Assembly (NCBI RefSeq): GCF_000685275.1
Contig: NZ_ARYK01000003.1
Coordinates: 124,001 to 188,000, forward strand
Reading direction: 5' to 3'
Source: Hyphomonas johnsonii MHS-2
Lineage (GTDB): Bacteria > Pseudomonadota > Alphaproteobacteria > Caulobacterales > Hyphomonadaceae
Length of the DNA: 64,000 nt
Of this stretch, positions 48,529 through 58,353 are shown one piece after another; positions within the stretch are counted from its first letter, which is position 1, and each line of letters opens with the position of its first letter. The position numbers and the translations under genes were made by a program. Below the pieces are notes generated by a model. That model saw only the letters and a program-made list of their open reading frames with translations. It did no database searches and had not been told where the DNA came from.

Positions 48529-49320
48529 TCAGTTCTTTTCGAACTTCAGCAGGTAGCGGTCGGTCTTGCGGCGGATGGAGGGATCGAACACGTTGAGCGT
48601 GCCGTCATCGTCGGGATTGGCGAAGATGTCGCTCTCCTTGACGAGGCTGAATCCCGCCGCTTCGGCCAGGCCGACCGTGATGGCCCTGTCGAGCCGGTGC
48701 GTGGTGCCGCCTGTCGTTGCGGGGGAACCAGCCGGGGCGCTGTGCTCGAGGATCACGAGATGGCCACCCGGCCGGGTGACCCGCGCGATCTCGCTGAAGG
48801 TCGCTGTCGGATCGCCGAGCACGCCGGGCTCTGCGCCGTCCGGCGTGAACCAGAGTTCGTGCGGGCCGAGCAGCCAGGTGACGATATCCGCCGACGCATC
48901 CGGTATGTCTGACAGGTCGTCGAAGGCTTTCCGGACCTTGGTGACGTTGGCGAGCCGGCCGTCGACGCGCTTGGCAACGGAATCGCCGAGGAAGGCATCG
49001 AATTCCGGTGGGTTCTGCATGTACACGGTGCCGGTATCGCCGACGACGCGGGAGAACAGTTCAGTATAGAGACCGCCGCCCGCTTCGAGATCGACGACGG
49101 TCATGCCGGGAGTGACGCCGATGAATGCGAGGACCTGGCCGGACTTGCGGACGCCATAGTCGTCATAGTCGGCAGCGGGGCGGTCATCTGCGCCGAATAC
49201 GGATGAATAATCGAACGCGGGCATTTCGGCGATCACCGGCGCGTCGAGGGACGCTGGTACCGGTGCTGCGCACGCGACCGCGATGGATCCAGCCAGGATG
49301 GCGCTGATGACATATTTCAT
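48529..49320 (-). CDS. Envelope lipoprotein of SAM-methyltransferase fold
   Basis: 263 residues with signal peptide and lipobox VACA-type Cys near 17, then a Rossmann methyltransferase-like domain: motif I VVDLEAGGGLYTELFSRVVG, acidic VTWLL strand, and RPGGHLVILEHSA. A secreted protein with a SAM-binding fold is unusual because SAM is cytoplasmic; it resembles predicted extracytoplasmic methyltransferase-like proteins of unknown role. Motif I has E in place of the usual G (DLEAGGG), which may alter cofactor binding. Confidence 0.78.
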   Translation of the reverse strand: MKYVISAILAGSIAVACAAPVPASLDAPVIAEMPAFDYSSVFGADDRPAADYDDYGVRKSGQVLAFIGVTPGMTVVDLEAGGGLYTELFSRVVGDTGTVYMQNPPEFDAFLGDSVAKRVDGRLANVTKVRKAFDDLSDIPDASADIVTWLLGPHELWFTPDGAEPGVLGDPTATFSEIARVTRPGGHLVILEHSAPAGSPATTGGTTHRLDRAITVGLAEAAGFSLVKESDIFANPDDDGTLNVFDPSIRRKTDRYLLKFEKN

Positions 49321-49344
49321 GGTCGGTTCCTCCCGTGACCTGGT

Positions 49345-50316
49345 TCAGGCGTTTGCCAGCATTTTCTCGCTCATGTCCCAAAGACGCTCGGCCTTTTCAT
49401 CGTCGCAGATCCACGGCCGCGCATGTTCCCAGCGCTGGCTGTCTGCCGTGGCCAGTTCGGCGATGTCGCAATTCTCGCAATAGACGCCGCCGCGGCCCTC
49501 GAGCGCCGGTGACGTGGCTGCCCAGACACTGGTGGCGGCACCCTGTTCCGGCGTCTTGAACATGGCCTGGACCTGCGGCGGGATTGTTCCGTCTTCGGCC
49601 TTCCAGCCGAGTGCGACCATTTCCTCGTCGGTGAGGTGGCGCTGGAGCGGGGTGAAGATGCCGCCGGGATGGACCGAGAAAGCCCGGACCCCGACATCGC
49701 GGCCACGATGGTCGACACCCAGCGCGAACAGGGCGTTGGCAGACTTGGCCTGCCCATAGGCATCCCATTTTTCATAGGGATGCTTGTTGAAGTGCGGATC
49801 GTCCCAATGCACGTCGGAACGGATATGCGCGGTCGATGACAGGGCGACGAGCCGGCTCGACTCGGCCCGCTGCATTGCCGGGGCGAGCGCGAGGCTCATT
49901 GCCATGTGGCCGAGATGGTTGACGCCGAACTGGCGCTCCCAGCCGGGGCCGACGCGGGCTTCCGGGCACGCCATGATGCCGGCATTGTTGATGAGGATGT
50001 CGAGACCGCGATTGGTGCTGTCATACGCGTGCGTGAATGCCTTCACGCTCTTCAGGTCCGCAAGGTCCATTTCCGCGATTTCGATGTCGCCGGGAATGTC
50101 GGCAAGCGCCGTTTCGGCGGCCTCCACGCGCCTTGCAGGAACCGTCACACGCGCGCCGGCACCAGCGAGCGCCCGGACGGTTTCGAGGCCAATTCCGGAA
50201 TAGCCGCCGGTCACGATGACGTTCTTGCCCGACAGGTCTATCCCTTCGAGCACTTCGCGCGCGGTGGACTTGGCGTGAAAGCCAGACCCCAGAGGCAACT
50301 GATCTTTCGCGGCCAT
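49345..50316 (-). CDS. Short-chain dehydrogenase/reductase
   Basis: 323-residue SDR with cofactor motif TGGYSGIG (residues 37-44), NNAG, catalytic Ser in ALSSTAH and YGQAK. The long C-terminal extension resembles WW-oxidoreductase/retinol-dehydrogenase-like SDRs. Substrate unknown. A 22-base palindrome lies 20 bases upstream of its start codon. Confidence 0.88.
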   Translation of the reverse strand: MAAKDQLPLGSGFHAKSTAREVLEGIDLSGKNVIVTGGYSGIGLETVRALAGAGARVTVPARRVEAAETALADIPGDIEIAEMDLADLKSVKAFTHAYDSTNRGLDILINNAGIMACPEARVGPGWERQFGVNHLGHMAMSLALAPAMQRAESSRLVALSSTAHIRSDVHWDDPHFNKHPYEKWDAYGQAKSANALFALGVDHRGRDVGVRAFSVHPGGIFTPLQRHLTDEEMVALGWKAEDGTIPPQVQAMFKTPEQGAATSVWAATSPALEGRGGVYCENCDIAELATADSQRWEHARPWICDDEKAERLWDMSEKMLANA

Positions 50317-50336
50317 GGCACTTTACCTTCCGAATT

Positions 50337-50358
50337 GTCTGATTGAACTCGATCAGAC
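50337..50358. promoter_or_regulatory. 22-base palindromic operator candidate
   Basis: Half-sites GTCTGAT and ATCAGAC with an eight-base centre, matching at 9 of 11 symmetric positions. It sits 20 bases ahead of the SDR start codon and is divergent to the Sel1 gene. The size and symmetry are typical of TetR-like operators; the repressor gene is not in this window. Confidence 0.5.
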
Positions 50359-50483
50359 TTTGCCCTTTGGGCGGAAGGCCCGCAAGGGCCGATGAAAATT
50401 CCTTGAGCAGTGGAACGGATGGACGCCTTCAGCGCTCAAGCCTATATTCAAAATGTTATATGTTATCACCCGGAGACTGTTCC

Positions 50484-51080
50484 ATGCGCCTGATCACCAG
50501 CCTGCTTTGCCTCTCCATCCTCGGCTTCGCTGCAACGCCGTCTTTCGCGCAGTCCTCACGGGTGGAGCGGACACAGAACGAAATCCTTCTCCAGGACACC
50601 CAGAACAATCTTGAAGCCGACCGCGCCGCGCGGGCGGATGCGATCCGCCTGTGCGCCACGAAGGACTATGCCGCCTGCTGGCAACTCGGTGAATATTATC
50701 GCAAGGGCCGCGGCGGGCTGCAGGACTATTCTGCTGCAGTGAAAGCGTATCGCACGGCGTGCGACGGCCAGAATGCCGGCGCCTGCGCCGCGCTCGCCTA
50801 TCTCGCCACCAAGGGCAACGGGATGGACCAGGACCTGAAAGAGGCGCGCCAGCTGTACAAGAGGTCATGTGACCTCGGCGAGGTCAGCGGCTGTGCGGGA
50901 TACGGCAACATGCTGTTCACCGGCAAGGGCGGCGACAAGAATGTCGCGGAAGGCACGCGTGTGCTGCAGTCTGCCTGTGACGAGGGATACAAATGGGCCT
51001 GTGACCGGATTACCGGCCTTGCGGCCTATGATCCCAATGACAATACGTGGGAGCGCCTGAAGGACACTGCCGGTCGCTAG
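50484..51080 (+). CDS. Secreted Sel1-like repeat protein
   Basis: 198 residues: signal peptide ending near ATPSFA, then Sel1-like (SLR) repeats with a conserved Cys in each repeat (ACWQLGEYY, ACAALAYLA, GCAGYGNML, ACDRI). Such cysteine-rich SLR proteins act as protein-interaction scaffolds. ATG 50484 behind CGGAGAC; the frame upstream has no signal. Convergent with the bactofilin (four-base overlap). Confidence 0.85.
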   Translation: MRLITSLLCLSILGFAATPSFAQSSRVERTQNEILLQDTQNNLEADRAARADAIRLCATKDYAACWQLGEYYRKGRGGLQDYSAAVKAYRTACDGQNAGACAALAYLATKGNGMDQDLKEARQLYKRSCDLGEVSGCAGYGNMLFTGKGGDKNVAEGTRVLQSACDEGYKWACDRITGLAAYDPNDNTWERLKDTAGR

Positions 51081-51562
51081 CCGTCAGAACCGGTCTTGCC
51101 CGGTGGAGTGAACATCGTGTTGACGAATGCCGGTATCGGTTCGGCGCCTGCCACGGGTGCCTGGTGCGTGGGCGCTGTTTCGACCGGAGACGCCCAGTCA
51201 GCCGGACGGGCCGGTGCGATCAGCAGGTCTGCAAGGACGCTGGCCCCTTCATCGATCCGCATGCTGGGCGCATAGGCGCGGCCTTCAAGGCGGCTACCCG
51301 GCCAGGCTTCGATGGTTTCGCTGGCGCTGACGGATCCCCTGATTTCGCCGTGAACGATGATCACGGTGCCGGAGACGTTGCCTTCGATGATGGCGTCGGC
51401 TTCGATGACCAGCAGGCTGTCAGTCGTAATCTCGCCCTTGAGGTGCGCCGAAACCATTGTTGGCCCCGAGAATGCGAGGGTGCCTTCAAGCACCGACCCC
51501 GCGGTGATGAAGCTGCCTTGCTGCGATCGGGCAGGGCGCGGAGGTGTGGGTTGATTGGCCAA
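51077..51562 (-). CDS. Bactofilin-family cytoskeletal protein
   Basis: 161 residues with the bactofilin (DUF583) beta-helical core: regular short repeats such as GTLAFSGPTMVSAHLKGEI, VIEADAIIEGNVSGTV and GEIRGSVSASETIEAWPGS. Proline-rich N and C tails flank the core. Bactofilins polymerise and localise wall enzymes in Caulobacterales. Starts with TTG at 51562 (an ATG upstream is out of frame). Confidence 0.9.
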   Translation of the reverse strand: MANQPTPPRPARSQQGSFITAGSVLEGTLAFSGPTMVSAHLKGEITTDSLLVIEADAIIEGNVSGTVIIVHGEIRGSVSASETIEAWPGSRLEGRAYAPSMRIDEGASVLADLLIAPARPADWASPVETAPTHQAPVAGAEPIPAFVNTMFTPPGKTGSDG

Positions 51563-51976
51563 GGTTGCGTCCCATGATGACTGTCATCCGGGAGATTCTG
51601 AGCAAAATACGTGCCACGCGAGAATTTTGCGCGGCGTAGTCACTTCTTGGGGATGCGGAACCGGAGCCGACGTGCCAGGCCGCGGCCGATGTCGTAGAAG
51701 ACGGATTCCCCTGTCCTGGAAATGAATGATCCCTGCGTATCGGACCGAAAACCGGAGATGCCGAGGAAGAATGCTTTGAGGAATGTCGTATCCGGCGAAT
51801 ATCCCTAAGGTTGCAAGAATGGATTGCGGTTCTCAATCTATGGGACAACAGGTTGCATGCCTTGCGCGCAAAATGAGCCGCCATTTTGAATGAGCATCAT
51901 GTTTGAAACAGTAGAGTTCATTACTGGATACGATTTTCGACATGACGCCGCCCAGATTGCGTGGCTCAATGGCGGC
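51563..51976. other. Intergenic region between bactofilin and GH25 gene
   Basis: 414 bases. Holds a GATGAC-T-GTCATC palindrome at 51576-51588 next to the bactofilin start and a minus-strand open frame with no start codon (see separate entry). Otherwise I see nothing; the 5' end of the muramidase gene may begin at ATG 51890 instead of 51977. Confidence 0.5.
51640..51804 (-). pseudogene. Possible gene remnant without start codon
   Basis: A 54-codon minus-strand frame closed upstream by TAG at 51805. It reads plausibly as a protein C terminus, ending YDIGRGLARRLRFRIPKK, yet contains no ATG, GTG or TTG start. It may be the remains of a once longer gene, or chance. No parent gene is seen upstream. 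Confidence 0.3.
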
Positions 51977-52633
51977 ATGCGTCTGTGCATGTCCCTGCTT
52001 GCCTGCCTGTTCGTCGTGGCCGCGTGCCTGCCACGTGCGGACCCGGAGCCATCTGCGCGCGTCCTGCCGCCGGCGGCCGTGGGAATCGACCTGTCGCATC
52101 ATAATGGCGCGGTGAACTGGAACGCGCTGGACGAGGAAGCGGTCGATTTCATCTACCTGAAGGCGACCGAGGGCCGCGACTGGACAGACCCGGATTTTCA
52201 GGACCACTGGATCGAGGCGACGCGGCGTGGCTATACGGTTGGCGCCTATCACTTCTACATCCTGTGCAAGCCGTGGGAGGCGCAGGCGGTCAATTTCATC
52301 CGGGCAGTCGAAGTGCGCAGCGGAACGCTGCCGCCGGCGGTGGACCTGGAGTACGCACACAATTGCGACCCCTTCAGGGACGAGGCAGGCACGAAGGCGG
52401 AGGTGCAGGCATTCCTCGACCGGCTCGAAGCCGAGTATGGTGCGGTGCCCGTACTCTACACGACGAAGGAATTCCATGCCGACTGGATCGCCGGATCATT
52501 CGACCGCTATCCGCTCTGGATACGCAGCATCGATGGCCCGCCGGGCATGCCTTATGCGATCTGGCAACATGACATGAAGGGGAAGATGGCGGGGATCGAA
52601 GGTGCGGTGGACCTGAATGTCGCTGCCGAGTGA
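51977..52633 (+). CDS. GH25 muramidase lipoprotein
   Basis: 218 residues with a lipobox VAAC (Cys near 15), then a GH25 lysozyme-type domain: GIDLSHHNG with Asp38, FIYLKATEG, AYHFY, catalytic D/E pair in VDLEYAHNC (Asp123, Glu125), and IWQH. Hydrolyses the MurNAc-GlcNAc bond of peptidoglycan in the envelope. Start taken at ATG 51977; ATG 51890 gives 29 extra N-terminal residues. Confidence 0.88.
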   Translation: MRLCMSLLACLFVVAACLPRADPEPSARVLPPAAVGIDLSHHNGAVNWNALDEEAVDFIYLKATEGRDWTDPDFQDHWIEATRRGYTVGAYHFYILCKPWEAQAVNFIRAVEVRSGTLPPAVDLEYAHNCDPFRDEAGTKAEVQAFLDRLEAEYGAVPVLYTTKEFHADWIAGSFDRYPLWIRSIDGPPGMPYAIWQHDMKGKMAGIEGAVDLNVAAE

Positions 52634-52637
52634 TGGA

Positions 52638-53360
52638 TCAACCTGGTCCTGCGTGCCATTCGAAATCGACCAGAACGCCAAAGTGATCGCTTCTTGCCTT
52701 GCCCGATGCGTCCCGGCGGTCGAGCGCGCGAACATCAGTGGGCGATAGCGCGCCGCTGATCGCGACATGGTCGATCGTCATGGCGTCCAGTGGCGGCAGT
52801 GAGCCGCGCGTGACGATATCGAATCCTGTCATGGCTGCTTCCAGTTTCTCATATGAGCTGTGAGGGCCCCAGGACCTTGGCATGCGCCGATTGAAATCCC
52901 CGGCTACAATGAGGGGACGCAATCCATCAAGCGCCTGCAGCGCGGGACCGAGCTGTTCGAGGAACATTTCATGGCGCCTCCAGGGCCGGACCTTGTCGCG
53001 AGGTGGAGAGTCAGGCGCCATGTGCCAAGGGATGCAGAGGCCGAGACAGTGGACGTCGCGGCCCTCGACCCGTGTCCTCCCCAGAACTGCGCCGCCCAGG
53101 TCCGCGAGCGACTCCGGCAGGGGGATGTAGGTCCACGGTGTCCTGCTCCAGATCACCACGAGCTGTTCGCTGTCTGCCTTGGGGCCGCGGTTGTAACCGC
53201 GATGCGAAAGAATGTGGCCCCCCAGAGTGTCCAGTGAGGTTGTGTGAGCTTCCGTCAGGACCACGAGATCGGGGACGAGAGACCCGATCTCTGAAACAAG
53301 AGACGCGGCCTGCCATGTGTGCGGGCCGCGTCTCTCGATGTTCCAGTTTATCAGGCGCAT
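52638..53360 (-). CDS. Endonuclease/exonuclease/phosphatase-fold protein
   Basis: 240 residues with EEP-superfamily motifs: NWNIER at the N terminus, Glu in LTEAHT, GDFN (metal/catalytic Asp-Asn), TIDHV and the terminal SDHFGV. Substrate (nucleic acid or phosphoester) unknown. Only 13 bases after ilvC stop, so probably the last gene of the ilv transcript; convergent with the GH25 gene. Confidence 0.85.
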   Translation of the reverse strand: MRLINWNIERRGPHTWQAASLVSEIGSLVPDLVVLTEAHTTSLDTLGGHILSHRGYNRGPKADSEQLVVIWSRTPWTYIPLPESLADLGGAVLGRTRVEGRDVHCLGLCIPWHMAPDSPPRDKVRPWRRHEMFLEQLGPALQALDGLRPLIVAGDFNRRMPRSWGPHSSYEKLEAAMTGFDIVTRGSLPPLDAMTIDHVAISGALSPTDVRALDRRDASGKARSDHFGVLVDFEWHAGPG

Positions 53361-53373
53361 TGTTGCCCGGAAG

Positions 53374-55084
<1,711 letters not shown>

Positions 55085-55088
<4 letters not shown>

Positions 55089-55654
55089 CCCTGCTCCTTT
55101 CCGCGCTTGATCGACAGGACGCCGGTGCGGCTGACCTCGACGAGGCCGAGTGGACGCATCAGGTCGATGAACTGGCTGATCTTGTCGGACGTTCCCGTCA
55201 GTTCGAAAATGAAGCTCTCATTGGTTGTGTCGATCACCCGGGCCCGGAAGATCTCGGCGATGCGCAGGGCTTCGACGCGGACTTCGCCCGTGCCGGCGAC
55301 CTTGACGAGCGACAGCTCGCGCTCGATGCCGCGCTTGGACTTGGTGATGTCGATGACTTCGCCGACCGGCACAATGCGCAGGAGTTGGGCCTCGATCTGT
55401 TCAAGAATGTGCGGCGTGCCCTGCGTGACGATGGTGATGCGCGACCGGTGCTGGCCGACATCGACTTCGGCGACCGTCAGGCTGTCAATGTTGTAGCCAC
55501 GCCCCGAAAACAGGCCGACGACGCGGGCGAGGACGCCCGGCTCGTTGTCGACCAGAACGGCAAGTGTCCGCCGCTCGACCTCTTCGTCCGGGTGGGAGAG
55601 GAAATAGGCCGACTTCGGGCTGCCGGGGGGCTGGTCGTGGGATCCGTCGCTCAT
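55085..55654 (-). CDS. ilvN: Acetolactate synthase small subunit
   Basis: 189-residue regulatory subunit: ACT domain (LAVLVDNEPGVLARVVGLFS, residues 31-50, with the GYNIDSLTVAE strand) and the C-terminal domain of the large IlvN/IlvH type. Binds valine for feedback inhibition of the catalytic subunit. Overlaps both neighbouring unknown genes by four bases. Confidence 0.95.
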
Positions 55655-56349
55655 GATGCTTTTTCCGTGCTTGGGCGGGACGCCGGGGCGGGATCCAGGA
55701 CAAGGCCTGGCCTGCGGGTCTGGAGCTGTGCTTTCAGGACCTGCGCGCGGTCAATCGCTTCGCGCCGGTTGCGGGCGCTCTGGTCGTCATACCGTTCTAT
55801 GATCTTGTCGAGACGGCGCGGATCGAGGTGCGCCTGCAGTTCCGAGACCATCAGGCGCCGGCAATCGTCGATGAAATCCGCACTGCTGTCGCCCGTCGGG
55901 CCGGTGTCGCGGGTCATCGCGTTCAGTTCGAAATAGGCCCACATGATGGCATCGAGGATGGGGGGGCGGTGGCCGCGATAGGCGCCTTCCTTCTCGGCTC
56001 CCTTCATCTCGGCATCGACGTTGGGAAAGAACATGCGCCCGCGTTCGACCAGGGCCGACAGGCTGATCAGCAGCGATGTCTTGCCGCCGACAAAGGTGCC
56101 GTCATTGGCCTGAAGGTGGCGCGTGCGGGCAAACATGGCGGCCCGGCCAAGTGCTTCTATGGCCGTGGTGCCCCATTCGAGGCTGGCAGAATCAATCGTC
56201 TGGCGCAGGTGTTCGGTCTGCAGCCGCCGCTGGCGGCGGGTTTCGGCCCGCGACGCAACGGCGCTGACCAGCGCGACCAGGGCCGAGCTGATCGCCAGCA
56301 CGACGTCGAGATGTTCGCGCATCAGGGCGAGGATGTCATTTGCCGTCAT
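55651..56349 (-). CDS. Unknown membrane-anchored protein (gene X) between ilvB and ilvN
   Basis: 232 residues: an N-terminal hydrophobic helix (about 16-33), then a basic, alpha-helical cytoplasmic domain rich in Arg/Gln (SRAETRRQRRLQTEHLRQ) with no known motif. Start at 56349 behind GGGAG; a longer version starts at ATG 56388, overlapping the ilvB stop. Its stop overlaps the ilvN start by four bases. Similar in layout (one anchor, helical tail) to the protein inserted between pheS and pheT. Confidence 0.72.
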   Translation of the reverse strand: MTANDILALMREHLDVVLAISSALVALVSAVASRAETRRQRRLQTEHLRQTIDSASLEWGTTAIEALGRAAMFARTRHLQANDGTFVGGKTSLLISLSALVERGRMFFPNVDAEMKGAEKEGAYRGHRPPILDAIMWAYFELNAMTRDTGPTGDSSADFIDDCRRLMVSELQAHLDPRRLDKIIERYDDQSARNRREAIDRAQVLKAQLQTRRPGLVLDPAPASRPSTEKAS

Positions 56350-56387
56350 GTCGTCTCCCGGTCCTGAATCGAACGCCAGGCTGGCCA

Positions 56388-58181
56388 TCAGACCAGACCT
56401 TTCCCCGCCTCATCGATTTCGTTACCAGTTATCTCGCCCAGGATCATCTCATTATGGGCAGAGCCTGATGGAATCATCGGCAGGCAGTTTTCGGCCTTCT
56501 CGACGCGGCAGTCGAACAGGACAGGGCCGTCATGATTGACCATTTCCATGATCTTCGCGTCCAGTTCGGCCGGCGAGTCGCACCGGATGCCGTAGCCACC
56601 GAGGGCTTCGGCCAGCTTCACGAAGTCCGGCAGGCTTTCGGAATAGGAGTGCGAATAGCGCTCGCCATGCAGCAATTCCTGCCACTGGCGCACCATGCCC
56701 ATCCATTCATTGTTCAGGATGAACACCTTGACCGGCAGGTTATGCTGAACCGCGGTCGAGAATTCCTGCATCACCATCTGGATCGACGCCTCGCCGGCAA
56801 TATCGATGACCAGGGCGTCCGGATGCGCCGTCTGCACGCCCACCGCGGCCGGCAGGCCGTAGCCCATCGTGCCGAGGCCGCCACTGGTCATCCAGTGGTT
56901 CGGTTCCTCGAAATGGTAGAACTGGGCGGCCCACATCTGGTGCTGGCCGACTTCGGTCGTGATGAACGTGTCCGGTCCCTTGGTCAGCTCGTACAGGCGC
57001 TGGACGGCGTGCTGCGGTTTGATGACCGTGTCGGAATTGGCATAGGCAAAGCAGTTGCGCCCGCGCCAGGCCGCGATTTCCCTTTTCCACTGGGCCAGGT
57101 CCGGCCGCTTGCCGCGCCGCCGGGCGAGTTCCTTCAGCAGGGCGTCCAGCGTTTCGGCGCAGTCGCCGATGACCGGGATGTCGACGCGGACGATCTTGTT
57201 GATCGAGGAAGCATCAATGTCGATGTGGACCTTTTTCGATTTCGGCGAGAAGGCGTCGATCCGGCCTGTCACGCGGTCGTCGAAGCGGGCGCCGAGGCAG
57301 ATCATCAGGTCGCAATCATGCATGGCATTATTGGCTTCGAAACTGCCATGCATGCCGACCATGCCGAGCCAGTCGGGGTGCGATGCAGGGAAGGCACCAA
57401 GGCCCATCAGCGTCGACGTGACCGGAATGCCGGTGACGTCCTGCAGTTCGCGCAGCAGTGCGGAGGCGCGCGGACCGGAATTGATCACGCCACCACCGGT
57501 GTACAGCACCGGGCGCCAGGCCGTCATGATGAGGTCGGCGGTTGCCTTGATGGCGTCGGCATTGGGGATCGTGCGCGGCAGGTAGGTCGGCTTGTGCACA
57601 CCCGCCTTGCCGACATAGGTGCCGGTTGCGAACTGCACGTCCTTTGGGATGTCGATGACGACCGGGCCGGGGCGTCCGGATGTCGCGATCAGGAAGGCCT
57701 CGTGGATGACTCGCGCCAGGTCGTTGACGTCGGTGACGAGGTAATTGTGCTTGGAGCAGCTGCGGGTGATGCCGGTCGTGTCGCATTCCTGGAACGCGTC
57801 CGTGCCGATCAGGTGGGTCGGGACCTGGCCGCACAGGACGACCATAGGAATGGAATCCATCATCGCGTCGGTGATCGGTGTCACCATGTTGGTCGCGCCG
57901 GGACCGGAGGTCACGAGCGCCACGCCGGGCCTGCCTGTCGAGCGGGCATAGCCTTCGGCCGCGTGGCCGGCGCCCTGTTCATGCCGGACCAGGATATGGC
58001 GGATGTCGGGCGCCCCGAAAAGCGCATCATAGATCGGCAGCACGGCGCCGCCCGGATAGCCGAACAGCGCGTCCACCCCCTGTTCGCGCAGGGCTTCGAC
58101 GACCATTTGCGCGCCGGACATGGTGCGCGGTTCGGCTTTAGGCGCGGAACGGGACTTGGGCTTTGCTGTTGTGGTGGTCAT
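56388..58181 (-). CDS. ilvB: Acetolactate synthase large subunit
   Basis: 597-residue ThDP enzyme. The catalytic Glu lies in RHEQGAGHAAEGYAR; an FAD-type middle domain follows; the ThDP-binding motif reads IAGEASIQM...ILNN, with GEA in place of the canonical GDG start. Condenses two pyruvates to acetolactate. Preceded by the ilv leader and attenuator; the N terminus has a basic Lys/Arg/Ala tail before the conserved GAQMVVEALREQG. Confidence 0.95.
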   Translation of the reverse strand: MTTTTAKPKSRSAPKAEPRTMSGAQMVVEALREQGVDALFGYPGGAVLPIYDALFGAPDIRHILVRHEQGAGHAAEGYARSTGRPGVALVTSGPGATNMVTPITDAMMDSIPMVVLCGQVPTHLIGTDAFQECDTTGITRSCSKHNYLVTDVNDLARVIHEAFLIATSGRPGPVVIDIPKDVQFATGTYVGKAGVHKPTYLPRTIPNADAIKATADLIMTAWRPVLYTGGGVINSGPRASALLRELQDVTGIPVTSTLMGLGAFPASHPDWLGMVGMHGSFEANNAMHDCDLMICLGARFDDRVTGRIDAFSPKSKKVHIDIDASSINKIVRVDIPVIGDCAETLDALLKELARRRGKRPDLAQWKREIAAWRGRNCFAYANSDTVIKPQHAVQRLYELTKGPDTFITTEVGQHQMWAAQFYHFEEPNHWMTSGGLGTMGYGLPAAVGVQTAHPDALVIDIAGEASIQMVMQEFSTAVQHNLPVKVFILNNEWMGMVRQWQELLHGERYSHSYSESLPDFVKLAEALGGYGIRCDSPAELDAKIMEMVNHDGPVLFDCRVEKAENCLPMIPSGSAHNEMILGEITGNEIDEAGKGLV

Positions 58182-58225
58182 CGGGGAACTCGGGATCTGG
58201 ATTGATTGGGACAGGGTTGGAATTG

Positions 58226-58254
58226 AAAAAGGGCCCCCTTGAGGAGACCCTTTT
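58226..58254 (-). terminator. ilv attenuator terminator
   Basis: On the minus strand, AAAAGGGTCTCC and GGGGGCCCTTTT pair (two G-T wobbles) around a TCAA loop and are followed by a T-rich tract. It lies between the leader peptide and ilvB, so it would stop transcription before the structural genes. Confidence 0.85.
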
Positions 58255-58261
58255 GTGCGCG

Positions 58262-58299
58262 CACCCGCAACTGGCGATATGATCAGCCAGTCACGGGTG
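58262..58299 (-). promoter_or_regulatory. Upstream hairpin of the ilv attenuator
   Basis: CACCCG..ACTGGC pairs with GCCAGT..CGGGTG around a ten-base loop. Its 5' arm covers the last codons (His, Pro) and stop of the leader peptide, so a ribosome on the leader would block it. Confidence 0.75.
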
Positions 58300-58329
58300 C
58301 CTAATTACGAGTACTTCAAGATTGCGCAC
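58291..58329 (-). CDS. ilv leader peptide
   Basis: Twelve-codon reading frame MRNLEVLVIRHP, starting with GTG. Five of residues 4-9 are Leu, Val or Ile (L, V, L, V, I), the end products of the operon. A GGAGGAAA ribosome-binding site lies at 58336-58343. Scarcity of charged branched-chain tRNAs would stall the ribosome here and change folding of the RNA ahead of the terminator: a classical attenuation arrangement. Confidence 0.85.
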   Translation of the reverse strand: MRNLEVLVIRHP

Positions 58330-58353
58330 TGTGCGTTTCCTCCAACGTCGACC

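Noticed and set aside
56532-58205. Long plus-strand frame antisense to ilvB
   Set aside because: It mirrors ilvB codons, is His/Asp/Arg-rich without motifs, and also covers the ilv leader region.
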